DNA of 64,000 nt from Clostridia bacterium UC5.1-1D10. Lineage in GTDB: Bacteria; Bacillota; Clostridia; Lachnospirales; Anaerotignaceae. Made by a program: the position numbers and the translations under genes. The notes under the pieces were generated by a model. That model was not told where the DNA came from, ran no database searches, and saw nothing but the letters and a program-made list of their open reading frames with translations. Each line of letters starts with the position of its first letter. The first letter of the stretch is position 1. This document shows, in pieces, positions 1 through 9,455 of the stretch. The stretch spans positions 16,183 through 80,182 of the forward strand of contig BBZU01000011.1 in assembly GCA_001304995.1 (NCBI GenBank). The letters are read 5' to 3'.

Positions 1-135
1 ATCTGGGTATTTTTACAATCGCCTGACCTTGCCATTACAGAAGCGGCAGTTGGTGCAGGCGTAGACAGCGTATTGTTCTTCCTCACGCTGAAAAAAAGTA
101 CATGCACTGAAAGGTACAAGAGAGGGTTAATATGA
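1..135 (+). CDS. Antiporter/hydrogenase subunit with DUF4040 (MbhD-like), 3' end only
   Basis: The window opens inside this gene. The visible 44 codons contain SPDLAITEAAVGAGVDSVLF, the typical signature of the DUF4040 (MbhD/MrpA C-terminal-like) membrane subunit of Mrp/Mbh antiporters. It ends at TGA 133-135, overlapping the ATG of the next gene (ATGA), so the two are translationally coupled. The upstream part of the operon (probably MnhE/F/G-type subunits) lies outside the window. Confidence 0.8.
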   Translation: MWVFLQSPDLAITEAAVGAGVDSVLFFLTLKKSTCTERYKRGLI

Positions 136-1037
136 AAGAAGAAAAATCGTTCTGGCGAAAACTGAATGCTTGGATCAACGGAGAGGAAGCCCTGATTCAT
201 GCCGATGAATACATCGCCAGAAGGGAACAGCCGAAAAAACGGCAATGGCTGAAACGTCCCAACATGCAGGAAATCAAGTCCAATAAAGGGCTGTACTGGT
301 TTTTGTGTGTATTGATCTCCATTGTGTTCATCACCATCATGCTGCTGGTGGTATCCAATCTGCCAACATTTGGCGATCCCATGGACCCTGCCAACAATGA
401 GGTCATGGAACGCTATCTGGAAAAAGGCATTGAAGAAACAGGGGCTATCAACTTCGTAGCAGGTATGATTCTGGACTATCGTGCATTCGATACCTTTGGG
501 GAATCTAACGTATTGTTCCTGGCTGTCATCTGTGTACTGATGCTGCTGAAACGCGATAAGAAAAACATCAGTAAAGCAGAGGATAAGGAAATTGCGGAAG
601 ACGAAATGCTGGATGCGGCAGACCACAAATCCATTTTGAAGGTCGGCGCTAAGTATCTTTCTCCATTGATTATCCTTTACGGCATTTACGTTATCCTCAA
701 CGGGCATCTTTCTCCCGGCGGCGGTTTCTCCGGCGGTTCCATCATTGGTGCAGGTCTGATTCTGTACGCGGCAGCCAACGGTCACAAAAAAATGCAGACA
801 TTCTTTACGTTCAAGACATTTACAGGCATCAGTGTTGCCTGTCTGCTGACCTACTGCGCATGCAAGAGTTATTCCTTCTTCACAGGGGCAAACCATGTGG
901 GATACGCTATTCCTAAGGGGACACCGGGAAATATTCTCAGTGCCGGATTTATCCTGCCTCTGAATATCTGTGTTGGATTGATTGTTGCCGCTACCATGTA
1001 CGGATTTTACGCACTGTTTACAAAAGGGGATATCTGA
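132..1037 (+). CDS. MbhE-MnhB fusion subunit of Mrp/Mbh-type cation:proton antiporter
   Basis: A 301-residue membrane protein of a multisubunit Na+/H+ antiporter or membrane-bound hydrogenase-type module. After a charged cytoplasmic N-terminus there is a TM near residue 60 and an MbhE-like part ending with ILDYRAFDTFGE and a TM (about residues 110-140). A linker leads to an MnhB/MbhF domain carrying HLSPGGGFSGGS at about residue 200 and further TMs to the C-terminus. MnhB alone is about 140 residues, so this is a two-domain version. The start overlaps the previous stop, and the next ATG follows the stop by one base. The ion carried cannot be told from sequence. Confidence 0.85.
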   Translation: MKEEKSFWRKLNAWINGEEALIHADEYIARREQPKKRQWLKRPNMQEIKSNKGLYWFLCVLISIVFITIMLLVVSNLPTFGDPMDPANNEVMERYLEKGIEETGAINFVAGMILDYRAFDTFGESNVLFLAVICVLMLLKRDKKNISKAEDKEIAEDEMLDAADHKSILKVGAKYLSPLIILYGIYVILNGHLSPGGGFSGGSIIGAGLILYAAANGHKKMQTFFTFKTFTGISVACLLTYCACKSYSFFTGANHVGYAIPKGTPGNILSAGFILPLNICVGLIVAATMYGFYALFTKGDI

Positions 1038-1038
1038 T

Positions 1039-1413
1039 ATGAGTCATTTGCTGATTAACTATTATGAAGCGGCTTCGGTAATCCTGTTTGGCATTGGATT
1101 TATGAATCTGCTTCTGCAAAATAACTTGATTAAAAAATTCATAGGTTTGAACATCATGGATACGGCAGTATATCTGTTCCTGGCAGCAAAAGGCTATATC
1201 ACAGGCAGAGCTGCTCCCATTTTGTCAAACGGCATCATTGATGCGGATTATTATATCAATCCGGTACCAGCGGGTCTGGTGCTGACAGGCATCGTCGTTT
1301 CTGTCAGCATTACAGCTTTTTCTCTGGCGCTGGTACAACGGCTGTATAAACATTACGGCACATTGAATATGGACGAAATCATGCGGTTGTCCAGAGAAAG
1401 GGAGGGTGAATGA
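1039..1413 (+). CDS. mnhC: MnhC/NuoK-like antiporter subunit
   Basis: A 124-residue, three-helix membrane subunit of the MnhC/MrpC/NuoK family. It is recognised by its size, its place between the MnhB- and MnhD-type genes, and the segment GLNIMDTAVYLFL followed by the NPVPAGLVLTGIVVSVSITA region typical of MnhC. I start it at ATG 1039, one base after the previous stop; an in-frame ATG at 982 would run deep into the upstream gene. Its last codons overlap the start of the next gene. Confidence 0.87.
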   Translation: MSHLLINYYEAASVILFGIGFMNLLLQNNLIKKFIGLNIMDTAVYLFLAAKGYITGRAAPILSNGIIDADYYINPVPAGLVLTGIVVSVSITAFSLALVQRLYKHYGTLNMDEIMRLSREREGE

Positions 1414-2918
1414 TGGAGCATGTGAATTGGATACATAACATTCCCTTCTTCAGCATTTTTCTGGCAATGTTCTGCGGCATCATTACACCGCTGATTAAGG
1501 ACGGAAAGACTGCCCATAAGGTGCATGCACTGATGGTGCTAATTGTTGCAATTATGTCGGCAATTCTGCTGGTGAATGTGACAACCACAGGGGAATCCTT
1601 CACATTCATGATGGGGCATTTTCCCGCGCCTTGGGGCAACGAATTGCGTGCAGGCCCGCTGGAAGCCATGATGGCACTGATCTTCAGCGTGGTTATGCTG
1701 CTGACAACCACAGGCGGTCAGGAATTTATCTTCCATGATGTTGTGCCTGAAAAACAGAGTTTTTACTTCATTATGCTCAATGCTCTCTTTGGTTCCATGT
1801 TGGCATTGGCATATACAAATGATATTTTCACAGCTTATGTATTTATTGAAATTCTGACCATTGCTTCCTGTGCCCTCATTATGGCAAAGGGTACTGCCCA
1901 GGCAATGGTAGGTACCACACACTATCTGGTTATCAGTTTGCTGGGGTCTGGTACCATTTTGCTGGGTATCAGTATCCTGTATAGTATTACAGGACACCTG
2001 CTGTTCCCCCAGATGAAGGAAGCTATTGTGCAGCTGGTGGCAACAGGACAGTATACATTCCCGCTGCTGGTGGTAACAGGTTTTGTGTTCATCGGTCTTG
2101 CTATCAAGAGCGCGCTTTTCCCGTTCCATTCCATGCTGCCCGGCGCTTATCAGGCGGCAGTTCCTACATCCAGCGGGGTGTTGTCCGGTCTGGTATTGAA
2201 AAGTTATATTTTCCTTGCTATCAAACTGATTTACAGCGTATTTTCCGTAGATGTTATGTTGCAGCTGAAGATCATTGACATTCTGTTTGTGTTTGGTCTG
2301 GCTGGCATGGTTATGGGGTCTGTGTACGCTATGCGGGAAACTCGTATGAAACGTATGCTTGCCTACTCTTCTGTTGCGCAGATTGGGTATATCTACATGG
2401 GCATCGGCATGTCTACCAGAATTGCTATGGTTGCGGCTTGCTTCCATATCCTTGCCCATGCGGTGACAAAATCCATGCTGTTCCTTTGCTGCGGTCAGAT
2501 GGTACAGGACAGCGGCGGCAAAGAACAGATTTATTATCTGAGAGGCGCCGCACGGAGAAATCCTGTGGCAGGCATCGGCTTTACCGTAGGGGCATTGTCC
2601 ATGGTCGGTGTGCCGCTGTTTGTAGGCTTTATTTCCAAGCTGTATTTCGCTACGGCGTCTGTATACGCGCCGGGGAAAATGGCAGCGGTTTTGATCGTCC
2701 TTGGGATCAGTATGATTCTGAACGCAATGTATTTCCTGCCTTCTGTTATCGCAATCTGGACACCTGTCAAGACAGAAGGAGAAGAACAGACACGTGTTTC
2801 TGTTTCGCCGGCTTTTGGCGTTTGTATCATTTTGTTTGTGCTGATCAATATCGCGTTGGGCGTATATTATCGTCCATTTATCGAAGTCATTGAACGGGGC
2901 ATCATTTTGCTGCAGTAA
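1410..2918 (+). CDS. mnhD: MnhD/NuoN-like proton-translocating antiporter subunit 1
   Basis: A 502-residue polytopic protein of the NuoL/M/N (proton_antipo_M) family, the pumping subunit of Mrp-type antiporters and complex I. The transport residues are present: the TM5 glutamate in YVFIEIL (about residue 147), the TM7 lysine in GLAIKSALFPFH (about 233) and the later lysine in HAVTKSMLF. The start overlaps the mnhC stop (ATGATGG). It is the first of four homologous pump subunits in a row. Confidence 0.88.
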   Translation: MMEHVNWIHNIPFFSIFLAMFCGIITPLIKDGKTAHKVHALMVLIVAIMSAILLVNVTTTGESFTFMMGHFPAPWGNELRAGPLEAMMALIFSVVMLLTTTGGQEFIFHDVVPEKQSFYFIMLNALFGSMLALAYTNDIFTAYVFIEILTIASCALIMAKGTAQAMVGTTHYLVISLLGSGTILLGISILYSITGHLLFPQMKEAIVQLVATGQYTFPLLVVTGFVFIGLAIKSALFPFHSMLPGAYQAAVPTSSGVLSGLVLKSYIFLAIKLIYSVFSVDVMLQLKIIDILFVFGLAGMVMGSVYAMRETRMKRMLAYSSVAQIGYIYMGIGMSTRIAMVAACFHILAHAVTKSMLFLCCGQMVQDSGGKEQIYYLRGAARRNPVAGIGFTVGALSMVGVPLFVGFISKLYFATASVYAPGKMAAVLIVLGISMILNAMYFLPSVIAIWTPVKTEGEEQTRVSVSPAFGVCIILFVLINIALGVYYRPFIEVIERGIILLQ

Positions 2919-2949
2919 TAACGGAAGCATGAGGGGATAGGTGATAAAA

Positions 2950-4416
2950 ATGAACGGAAATACAATCCTGCTGTTTCCTTTATTGTTTCCAGTGATTGCC
3001 GGTATTATCATTGGCTTTCAGAAACAGGAAAAACAGCGGAATTTACTGGTGTTTGCAACACTGGTCATAGAACTTGCGGCGGTGCTCTATTTGTCCATGG
3101 GAGAATATACCTTCACCCTGTGGCAGATGACAGACCGTCTTGCACTGGCCTACCACACAGATGGTCTTGCCAAACTTTTTGCCTGCATGATTTGTATCAT
3201 CTGGCTGCTGGCAGGGGTTTATGCCTTTGAATATATGAAACATGAACAGAAACCTGCACGGTTCTTTATGTTTTATACCATGTCGCTGGGAGCGCTCATG
3301 AGCCTTTGCTTCTCCGCGAACATGATGACATTATATTTATCTTATGAATACATGACACTTCTTACATTGCCTCTGGTTATCCATACAGGAACACCAGAAG
3401 CGGTACGGGCTGGTATGAAATATCTGGGATATTCCGTATTTGGCGCAGGTTTGGGGCTGATGGGCTTCTTCTTCCTGAACAGTTACTGCGATACCACAAC
3501 ATTCATGCCCGGCGGTACATTGAATCTGGAACTGCTGGCAGGCAATGAAAATGTATTGCTGGCAGTATACTTCCTAATGATGATCGGTTTTGGCTGTAAA
3601 GCAGGTATGTTCCCGCTCCATGCATGGCTGCCAACAGCACACCCAGTGGCACCTTCACCGGCATCTGCTGTCCTTTCCGGTATCATCACAAAAGGCGGCG
3701 TCATTGCTATCATCCGCGTGACTTATTATCTGGTAGGGCCTGATTTTATCCGCGGTACATGGGCACAGAACACACTGCTGACCCTTGCTATCATTACCGT
3801 ATTTATGGGTTCCATGCTGGCATATAAAGAAAAACTGTTGAAACGCCGTCTGGCATATTCCACAGTCAGCCAGGTTTCTTATGTGCTCTTTGGTCTGTTC
3901 CTGCTGCATCCACTTGGATTTTTGGGTGCCCTTATGCAGGTGGTATTCCATGCGGTGGCAAAAAATATCCTGTTCCTTGGAGCAGGCGCTATCATTTACA
4001 AAACAGGTAAAACATTCGTATATGAACTGAAAGGACTGGGCAAGGAAATGCCCATCGCTATGTGGACATTTGCCATTGCTTCTCTGTCCCTCATCGGGAT
4101 TCCTCCCACAGCCGGCTTTGTCAGCAAATGGTATCTGGCACAGGGAGGCTTGCAGCCAGACTTCGGCACTTTAGGGCTGGTTGGTGTTGCAGTGCTCATG
4201 GTCAGCGCACTGCTGACGGCAGGGTATCTGTTGCCCATCGTATCGGCGGCATTTTTCCCGGGAAAAGATTATGATTATGGCAGCCTGCAAAAGAAAGAGC
4301 CCAATTACCTGATGACGGTTCCGCTGATTCTTTTGGCATTGGCAGCGGTGGCATTTGGGGCATTCCCCCAGTGCCTGACAGACTGGATCACAAATATTAG
4401 TGGCGTCATTTTCTAA
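2950..4416 (+). CDS. NuoL/M/N-like antiporter subunit 2
   Basis: About 488 residues with about 14 predicted TMs, proton_antipo_M family. Conserved TM5 glutamate in LSYEYMTLLTLP, TM7 lysine in GFGCKAGMFPLHAWLP and the HAVAKNILF lysine are all present, so the pump looks intact. A GTG at 2941 is in frame, but AGGTGA at 2939-2944 makes a good ribosome site for ATG 2950, which I prefer. It follows subunit 1 by about 30 bases. Confidence 0.87.
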   Translation: MNGNTILLFPLLFPVIAGIIIGFQKQEKQRNLLVFATLVIELAAVLYLSMGEYTFTLWQMTDRLALAYHTDGLAKLFACMICIIWLLAGVYAFEYMKHEQKPARFFMFYTMSLGALMSLCFSANMMTLYLSYEYMTLLTLPLVIHTGTPEAVRAGMKYLGYSVFGAGLGLMGFFFLNSYCDTTTFMPGGTLNLELLAGNENVLLAVYFLMMIGFGCKAGMFPLHAWLPTAHPVAPSPASAVLSGIITKGGVIAIIRVTYYLVGPDFIRGTWAQNTLLTLAIITVFMGSMLAYKEKLLKRRLAYSTVSQVSYVLFGLFLLHPLGFLGALMQVVFHAVAKNILFLGAGAIIYKTGKTFVYELKGLGKEMPIAMWTFAIASLSLIGIPPTAGFVSKWYLAQGGLQPDFGTLGLVGVAVLMVSALLTAGYLLPIVSAAFFPGKDYDYGSLQKKEPNYLMTVPLILLALAAVAFGAFPQCLTDWITNISGVIF

Positions 4417-4434
4417 AGAAAAGGTGGGAACAAT

Positions 4435-5913
4435 ATGGGCGCATTGATTACGGTTTTACCGGTATTCTTTCCGATTCTTGCGGGAATTTGTCTGCTGCCG
4501 GTAAAATTCAAGGAAAGAAAACAACGAGAACAATGGGTTTTGACCATTGTGGTTTTAAACGCGATTTTTGCCCTGTTCGCCATCTGGAGCGGAAAGGCAG
4601 ATGCGTTTACACTGTTCCATTTCAGCGATAAGCTGTCTTTGGAACTGCGTATGGATGGTCTGTCCAAGGTGTTTGGTACCATGGTATCCGTGCTTTGGAT
4701 TTTGACAACTATTTACGGGTTTGAATACATGACCCACGAAGGACACGAAGACAGGTTTTTCGCATTCTTCACTATGACATTCGGCGTAGTACTGGGGATC
4801 GCCTTCTCCGGCAACTTCCTGACCATGTACTTATTCTATGAATTTTTGACACTGGTTACATTGCCTCTGGTTATGCATGCCATGGACAACAAGGCAAGAC
4901 ACGCCGGAAAGATGTATATCCTTTACATGATGTTCGGCGCGGCATTGGCCTTCATCGGTTTTGTATTTGTGTACTGCTACGGTACATCCATCGACTTTGT
5001 GCCGGGTGGGGTGCTCAATCCAATTCTGGTAGCAGGGCATGAAAAAACATTGCAATTGGTATTTATTGCGGCCTTCTTCGGTTTTGGTGTCAAAGCGGCG
5101 GTTTTCCCGCTGTATCGCTGGCTGCCAAAAGCTTCCGTGGCGCCGACACCTGTTACAGCGCTGCTCCATGCGGTAGCGGTCGTAAAATCCGGTATCTTTG
5201 CCATCATTCGTCTGACTTATTACAGCTTTGGCACAGATTTTCTGGTGGGTACCGTGGCACAGAACGTTATGCTGGTGGCAGCAGCCATCACCATTGTGTT
5301 TGGTTCCACAGTTGCCTTGCGGACACCGCACATTAAGAGAAGATTTGCTTATTCCACAGTGTCTAATCTGTCTTATATCATTTTCGGTATTGCATTGATG
5401 ACACCTTTGGGACTGGCGGCGGCACTGATGCACATGATTTATCATGCAGTGCTGAAAATTACACTGTTCTTTACAGCCGGTGCGGTGCTTTATAAGACCC
5501 ATCGGGAATACCTGTACGAAGTGGAAGGCTTTGGCAGATTGATGCCTGTCACATTTGCCGCTATGACCATTACGGGTATCGGGCTGGTAGGCATTCCGCC
5601 TTTTGCTGGATTCCATAGTAAATGGGCATTGGCAACAGCGGCAGTGCAGGGGGGAAACCCTGTATCCTATCTGGGAATTCTGGCATTGATTATTTCCGCA
5701 TTGCTGACAGCTCTGTATGTATTTTACATTGTGGTGCGGGCGTACTTCCCTAGAAATAAGGAGTACCCGGAAGGATATTATGACCATGTGCAAGACCCGA
5801 ACTGGTATATGAAAGGGCCTTTGATTATACTGACCGTTGCTTCTCTGGTGCTGGCATTTACACCGGGGCCTTTGATGGAAGCTTTACAGCGTGTTGTTAT
5901 GCACTTGAACTAA
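4435..5913 (+). CDS. NuoL/M/N-like antiporter subunit 3
   Basis: 492 residues, the same family as its two upstream neighbours and most similar in layout to subunit 2. The TM5 glutamate (FYEFLTLVTLP), TM7 lysine (GFGVKAAVFPLYRWLP) and later lysine (HAVLKITLF) are kept. A ribosome site, AGGTGGG, lies just before ATG 4435. The 5' end is 18 bases after the previous stop, inside one operon. The repeated family members suggest successive duplications, each adding an ion channel to the complex. Confidence 0.87.
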   Translation: MGALITVLPVFFPILAGICLLPVKFKERKQREQWVLTIVVLNAIFALFAIWSGKADAFTLFHFSDKLSLELRMDGLSKVFGTMVSVLWILTTIYGFEYMTHEGHEDRFFAFFTMTFGVVLGIAFSGNFLTMYLFYEFLTLVTLPLVMHAMDNKARHAGKMYILYMMFGAALAFIGFVFVYCYGTSIDFVPGGVLNPILVAGHEKTLQLVFIAAFFGFGVKAAVFPLYRWLPKASVAPTPVTALLHAVAVVKSGIFAIIRLTYYSFGTDFLVGTVAQNVMLVAAAITIVFGSTVALRTPHIKRRFAYSTVSNLSYIIFGIALMTPLGLAAALMHMIYHAVLKITLFFTAGAVLYKTHREYLYEVEGFGRLMPVTFAAMTITGIGLVGIPPFAGFHSKWALATAAVQGGNPVSYLGILALIISALLTALYVFYIVVRAYFPRNKEYPEGYYDHVQDPNWYMKGPLIILTVASLVLAFTPGPLMEALQRVVMHLN

Positions 5914-5927
5914 AGGAGGGGAGAAAA

Positions 5928-7885
5928 ATGGATATCAACAATTCAATCATATTGCCATTTCTGGTTTTCTTCCCTATGCTGGGCGGTATCATCGGGTATA
6001 TCATTGGCAGAAAAAATAAAAATGCCAGAGATTACTGGGCAATGCTGGTAACCCTCCTGACATTTGGCGCATCCCTGCTGCTCATTGGAAAAGAAGAAGC
6101 TTTCCACGAAACAGGTATCTGCGGCTTGGGATTGCTCTTTGCCGGCGGCGGGCTGCAAGTCATTCTGGCAGTGCTGACTGGAGCCATCTGGTTCATCACT
6201 ACCATTTATTCTAAAGAATATTTCCAGCAGGACAGAAACCGCAATCGGTATTATCTGTTTATGCTGCTGACAGAAGGGGCAAGCATGGGGATTTTCCTTT
6301 CTGCTGACTTCTTTACCACATTTATTTTCTTCGAAATCATGTCCTTTACTTCTTTTGTCATGGTCATGCACGACGAAACAAAAGAAGCCATGCGGGCTGC
6401 TCATACCTATCTGGCTGTGGCAGTGCTGGGGGGCTTGGTGACACTCATGGGGCTGTTCATGCTCTATCAGAAAACAGGGACATTGCAGATGGATCTGCTT
6501 CAGCAGTTTATGGCACAGCAGACAGATAAATCTGCGTTCTATGGCATCGGTGTTCTGGTGTTCTTTGGCTTTGCGGCAAAAGCAGGGTTATTCCCCCTGC
6601 ACATCTGGCTGCCCAATGCCTATACATTGGCACCTGCGCCTGCCAGCGCACTGCTGTCCTGTCTGTTAACAAAGACCGGTGTGTTCGGCATTATGATGAT
6701 CACCGCAAAGATCTTTTTCCATGATGCTCCTTGGGGAAATTTCATGCTGATCCTTGGTATGATCACCATGCTTATGGGTGCAATTCTGGCGCTGTTCTCC
6801 ATCAATCTGAAACGGACATTGGCATGTTCTTCCATGTCCCAGATTGGTTTTATGATGGTGGGCATTGCTATGCAGGGGATTTTGGGCGAACATAATGCCC
6901 TTGCCGCTTCCGGTACACTGCTGCACTTCATTAACCATTCCATGCTGAAACTGGTGCTGTTCCTGTCCGCAGGCGTGGTATTCATGAATCTCCATGAATT
7001 GGATTTGAATAAGATCAAAGGCTTTGGACGGGATAAACTGCTGCTGAAAGTTGTATTTCTCATGGCACTTTTAGGTATCGGCGGTATTCCTCTTTGGAAT
7101 GGCTATGTCAGCAAAACATTGCTCCATGAAAGCATCGTGGAATATATTCACATTCTGGAAGAAGCGGGACAGTCTGTGTTTTATATGAAAACAGTGGAAT
7201 ATCTGTTCCTCTTTGCCGGTGGTCTGACATTGGCCTATATGACAAAAATTTTCGTTGCTGTTTTTGTGGAAAAAATAGTCATCCCTTGCCAGTACAGAAA
7301 CAGGGGGCTTATTTGAACCCTGTGAATAAAGTGATTTTGGCACTGTGCGCATTGGCACTTCCTGTATGTGGTATGCTGCCTCATTTAACACAGGATCGTA
7401 TTTCCGCTGTTGGTGTCACATTCTTGGGTGCCCATGCACCGGATCACGCAGTGGAATACTCCGCTTGGGTGAACTTGAAAGGCGCAGTTATTTCCCTGAT
7501 TGTAGGTGCGGCTGTGTACTTCCTTTTTGTTCGTACGGTTTTGATGCGGGAAAACGAACAGGGCGAAACTGTTTATCTGGATCGTTGGCCTGCATGGCTG
7601 AATCTGGAAGACAAGGTATATCGTCCGCTGCTGCTGGGCGTACTGCCTTTCATTGGCGGTTTCTTCGCAAGACTGGCAGGCACTTTGACAGATGGGTTTA
7701 TTTCCCTGCTGCGTATGGCAATCTTTAACAGCGATAACGCAAGAGTCATTCCACCGGAAGATAAGTATTTCTCTGCTTATACCGATGGGGAAACAGACAA
7801 AACTGTTTACCGGGAAGGCTTTGCACGAAGCCTGCTGATGATCGGTATTGGTCTTGCCATTGCAATGCTTTATATTTTGATTTAA
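5928..7885 (+). CDS. NuoL-like antiporter subunit 4 (one frameshift)
   Basis: The fourth pump subunit, longer than the others (about 650 residues when repaired). The first frame (5928-7316) holds the proton_antipo_M core with the TM5 glutamate (FFEIMSF) and TM7 lysine (GFAAKAGLFPLHIWLP). The second frame (to 7885) holds the NuoL-style C-terminal extension with three further hydrophobic segments. Adding one A to the A6 run at 7270-7275 joins ..FVEK to NSHPLPVQKQG in a single frame. Without that repair the C-terminus would need an improbable TTG start inside the gene. Start chosen at ATG 5928 after AAGGAGGGG. It is the last gene of the operon. Confidence 0.82.
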
Positions 7886-7892
7886 ACCAAAA

Positions 7893-7934
7893 AGATAGAT
7901 GAAACGGGGATTTCTCGGGGCATCTATCTTTTTT
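7893..7934 (+). terminator. Rho-independent terminator of the antiporter operon
   Basis: AAGATAGATG pairs with CATCTATCTT around an 18-base loop, and the right arm runs into six T. It begins 8 bases after the stop codon of the last antiporter gene. Confidence 0.85.
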
Positions 7935-7941
7935 GCGTCAT

Positions 7942-7970
7942 TTGACAGGAAGCCCTTTGCTATGTAAAAT
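7942..7970 (+). promoter_or_regulatory. Sigma-A promoter for apbE
   Basis: TTGACA (7942-7947) and TAAAAT (7965-7970) are separated by exactly 17 bases, directly after the operon terminator and about 40 bases before the apbE start. ApbE is therefore transcribed separately from the antiporter genes. Confidence 0.75.
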
Positions 7971-8009
7971 AAAATCAGAACAAGTCATACAAAAGGAGAA
8001 CGAACATAC

Positions 8010-9083
8010 ATGAATTGGAAAAAAACAGCAGCCCTTGTGCTGGCATCTGTGTTTATACTGAGCGGCTGTGCCGAAAAAAGAGAACAGGCGCAGCAAATGC
8101 TCGCCCAGGCGAAAGAGGAAAATCGCCATGAAGCTACAACCTTTGCCATGGATACGGTCATGACCTTTACGGTGTACCATGAGAATGGCGAACAGATTAT
8201 GACCGACGCGGAACAGGAAATCCGCAGACTGGAACGTCTGCTTTCTGTGACTATGGAAGACAGCGAAATTGCGCAGCTCAATGCCAATGCAGGAAAAGAA
8301 GCGGTGCCGGTTTCTGAAGATACCATGTATCTGTTGAAAACCGCTAAAGAAATGGATGTACTGACAAATGGATGTTATGATATGACCATTTCCCCAGTAG
8401 TGAAGGCGTGGGGATTTACAGAGGAAGAACACCATGTGCCTACTCAGGCGGAATTGGATGCGCTGATGCCATTGGTGGATAACGACAGCGTGATACTTTC
8501 AGAAGAAGACCAGACTGCATATCTGGCAAAAGAAGGCATGGCGGTGGATTTGGGCGGTATTGCCAAAGGCTATACTTCTGACGCAGTTACAAAACTCATG
8601 AAAGAAGAAGGCGTAGAATCCGCCTTGATCTGGCTGGGCGGCAATATCTCCGCCATCGGCAATAAGCCTGACGGAAATCCTTGGAAAATTGCAGTGGAAA
8701 ATCCGCTTGATACCAATGATTATGTAGGCTTGCTGGAAGTTTCTGATTGCTCTGTTATCACTTCTGGCGGATATCAGCGGTATTTCGATCAGGATGGCAA
8801 ACGGTATCATCACATCATTGACCCTGCGACGGGATATCCCTCTGACAGTGGTCTGCTTTCTGTAACCATTATTTCAGAAAACGGAACAAAAGCCGATGCC
8901 CTTTCCACAGCTCTCTTTGTCATGGGCTATGAACGTGCGGTGGAATTATGGCGGCAGAGTGATGATTTTGAAGTGATTTTTGTAACGGAGGATGGAAAAG
9001 TCATTGCCACAGAAGGGATTGCGGATCAGTTCACTTTTGAAGGACAGGACAATGATTTTACATATGAAACGGTGACAAGATAA
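8010..9083 (+). CDS. apbE: ApbE-type FAD:protein FMN transferase lipoprotein
   Basis: A 357-residue exported lipoprotein that covalently attaches FMN to a threonine of partner proteins such as Rnf/Nqr subunits. The N-terminus is a lipoprotein signal with lipobox LSGC near residue 22. The body has ApbE motifs: AMDTVMTF, VDLGGIAKGYTSD, the WLGGNISAIG loop and HHIIDPATGYPSD, which is the FAD/metal site. Length matches the family. AAAGGAG precedes ATG 8010. Its place next to an antiporter operon hints at a membrane redox complex elsewhere in the genome; the flavinylated target is not in this window. Confidence 0.92.
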   Translation: MNWKKTAALVLASVFILSGCAEKREQAQQMLAQAKEENRHEATTFAMDTVMTFTVYHENGEQIMTDAEQEIRRLERLLSVTMEDSEIAQLNANAGKEAVPVSEDTMYLLKTAKEMDVLTNGCYDMTISPVVKAWGFTEEEHHVPTQAELDALMPLVDNDSVILSEEDQTAYLAKEGMAVDLGGIAKGYTSDAVTKLMKEEGVESALIWLGGNISAIGNKPDGNPWKIAVENPLDTNDYVGLLEVSDCSVITSGGYQRYFDQDGKRYHHIIDPATGYPSDSGLLSVTIISENGTKADALSTALFVMGYERAVELWRQSDDFEVIFVTEDGKVIATEGIADQFTFEGQDNDFTYETVTR

Positions 9084-9100
9084 AGAAAGGCGGGTATGTT

Positions 9101-9409
9101 ATGAAAAAGTTGGCAGCATTTTTAAATGATTATGTGCTGGAATGCGACTGGAAAGACATGGCACTGATCAAAACCTGTGTTTGCGCTTTTGGTGTGATGC
9201 TGGGGCTAACCGTAAAAAAAGAACGGAAGAAACCAGTGATGATTCTCAGTTCTTTGATCTTTCTGGTGACAGCATGCTTAACAGCGGTGCGTTTTGTACT
9301 GGAACTGTCCGAGGATGATTTTGAAGAAGATTTTGAAGAAGATTTTGAAGATGATCACGAAGGCGATGAAGAAGGCTTTGTGATGCGGATTGTAGCGGAA
9401 GACGAATAA
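9101..9409 (+). CDS. Small two-helix membrane protein with acidic repeat tail
   Basis: 102 residues. An N-terminal amphipathic stretch with a CDWKDM motif is followed by two hydrophobic helices (about residues 22-37 and 46-67). After them comes a strongly acidic tail built from DFEED/DFEDD repeats. It starts 17 bases after apbE and is probably cotranscribed with it. Similar short proteins occur in Clostridia under uninformative names, and I can assign no function. The acidic tail is encoded by a 15-base unit repeated in tandem, which is prone to slippage. Confidence 0.7.
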   Translation: MKKLAAFLNDYVLECDWKDMALIKTCVCAFGVMLGLTVKKERKKPVMILSSLIFLVTACLTAVRFVLELSEDDFEEDFEEDFEDDHEGDEEGFVMRIVAEDE

Positions 9410-9414
9410 AAATA

Positions 9415-9454
9415 AAAAGACCGAATCTGAACAGGAAGGATTCGGTCTTTTTTT
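9415..9454. terminator. Bidirectional terminator between convergent genes
   Basis: AAAGACCGAATC pairs with GATTCGGTCTTT, flanked by A-rich sequence on the left and T7 on the right. It serves the small membrane gene on + and the ABC permease on -. Confidence 0.85.
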
Positions 9455-9455
9455 G

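Noticed and set aside
1539..3011. 490-codon minus-strand frame over the antiporter genes
   Set aside because: A shadow of intact membrane genes on the + strand, with His/Gln-rich non-protein-like composition.
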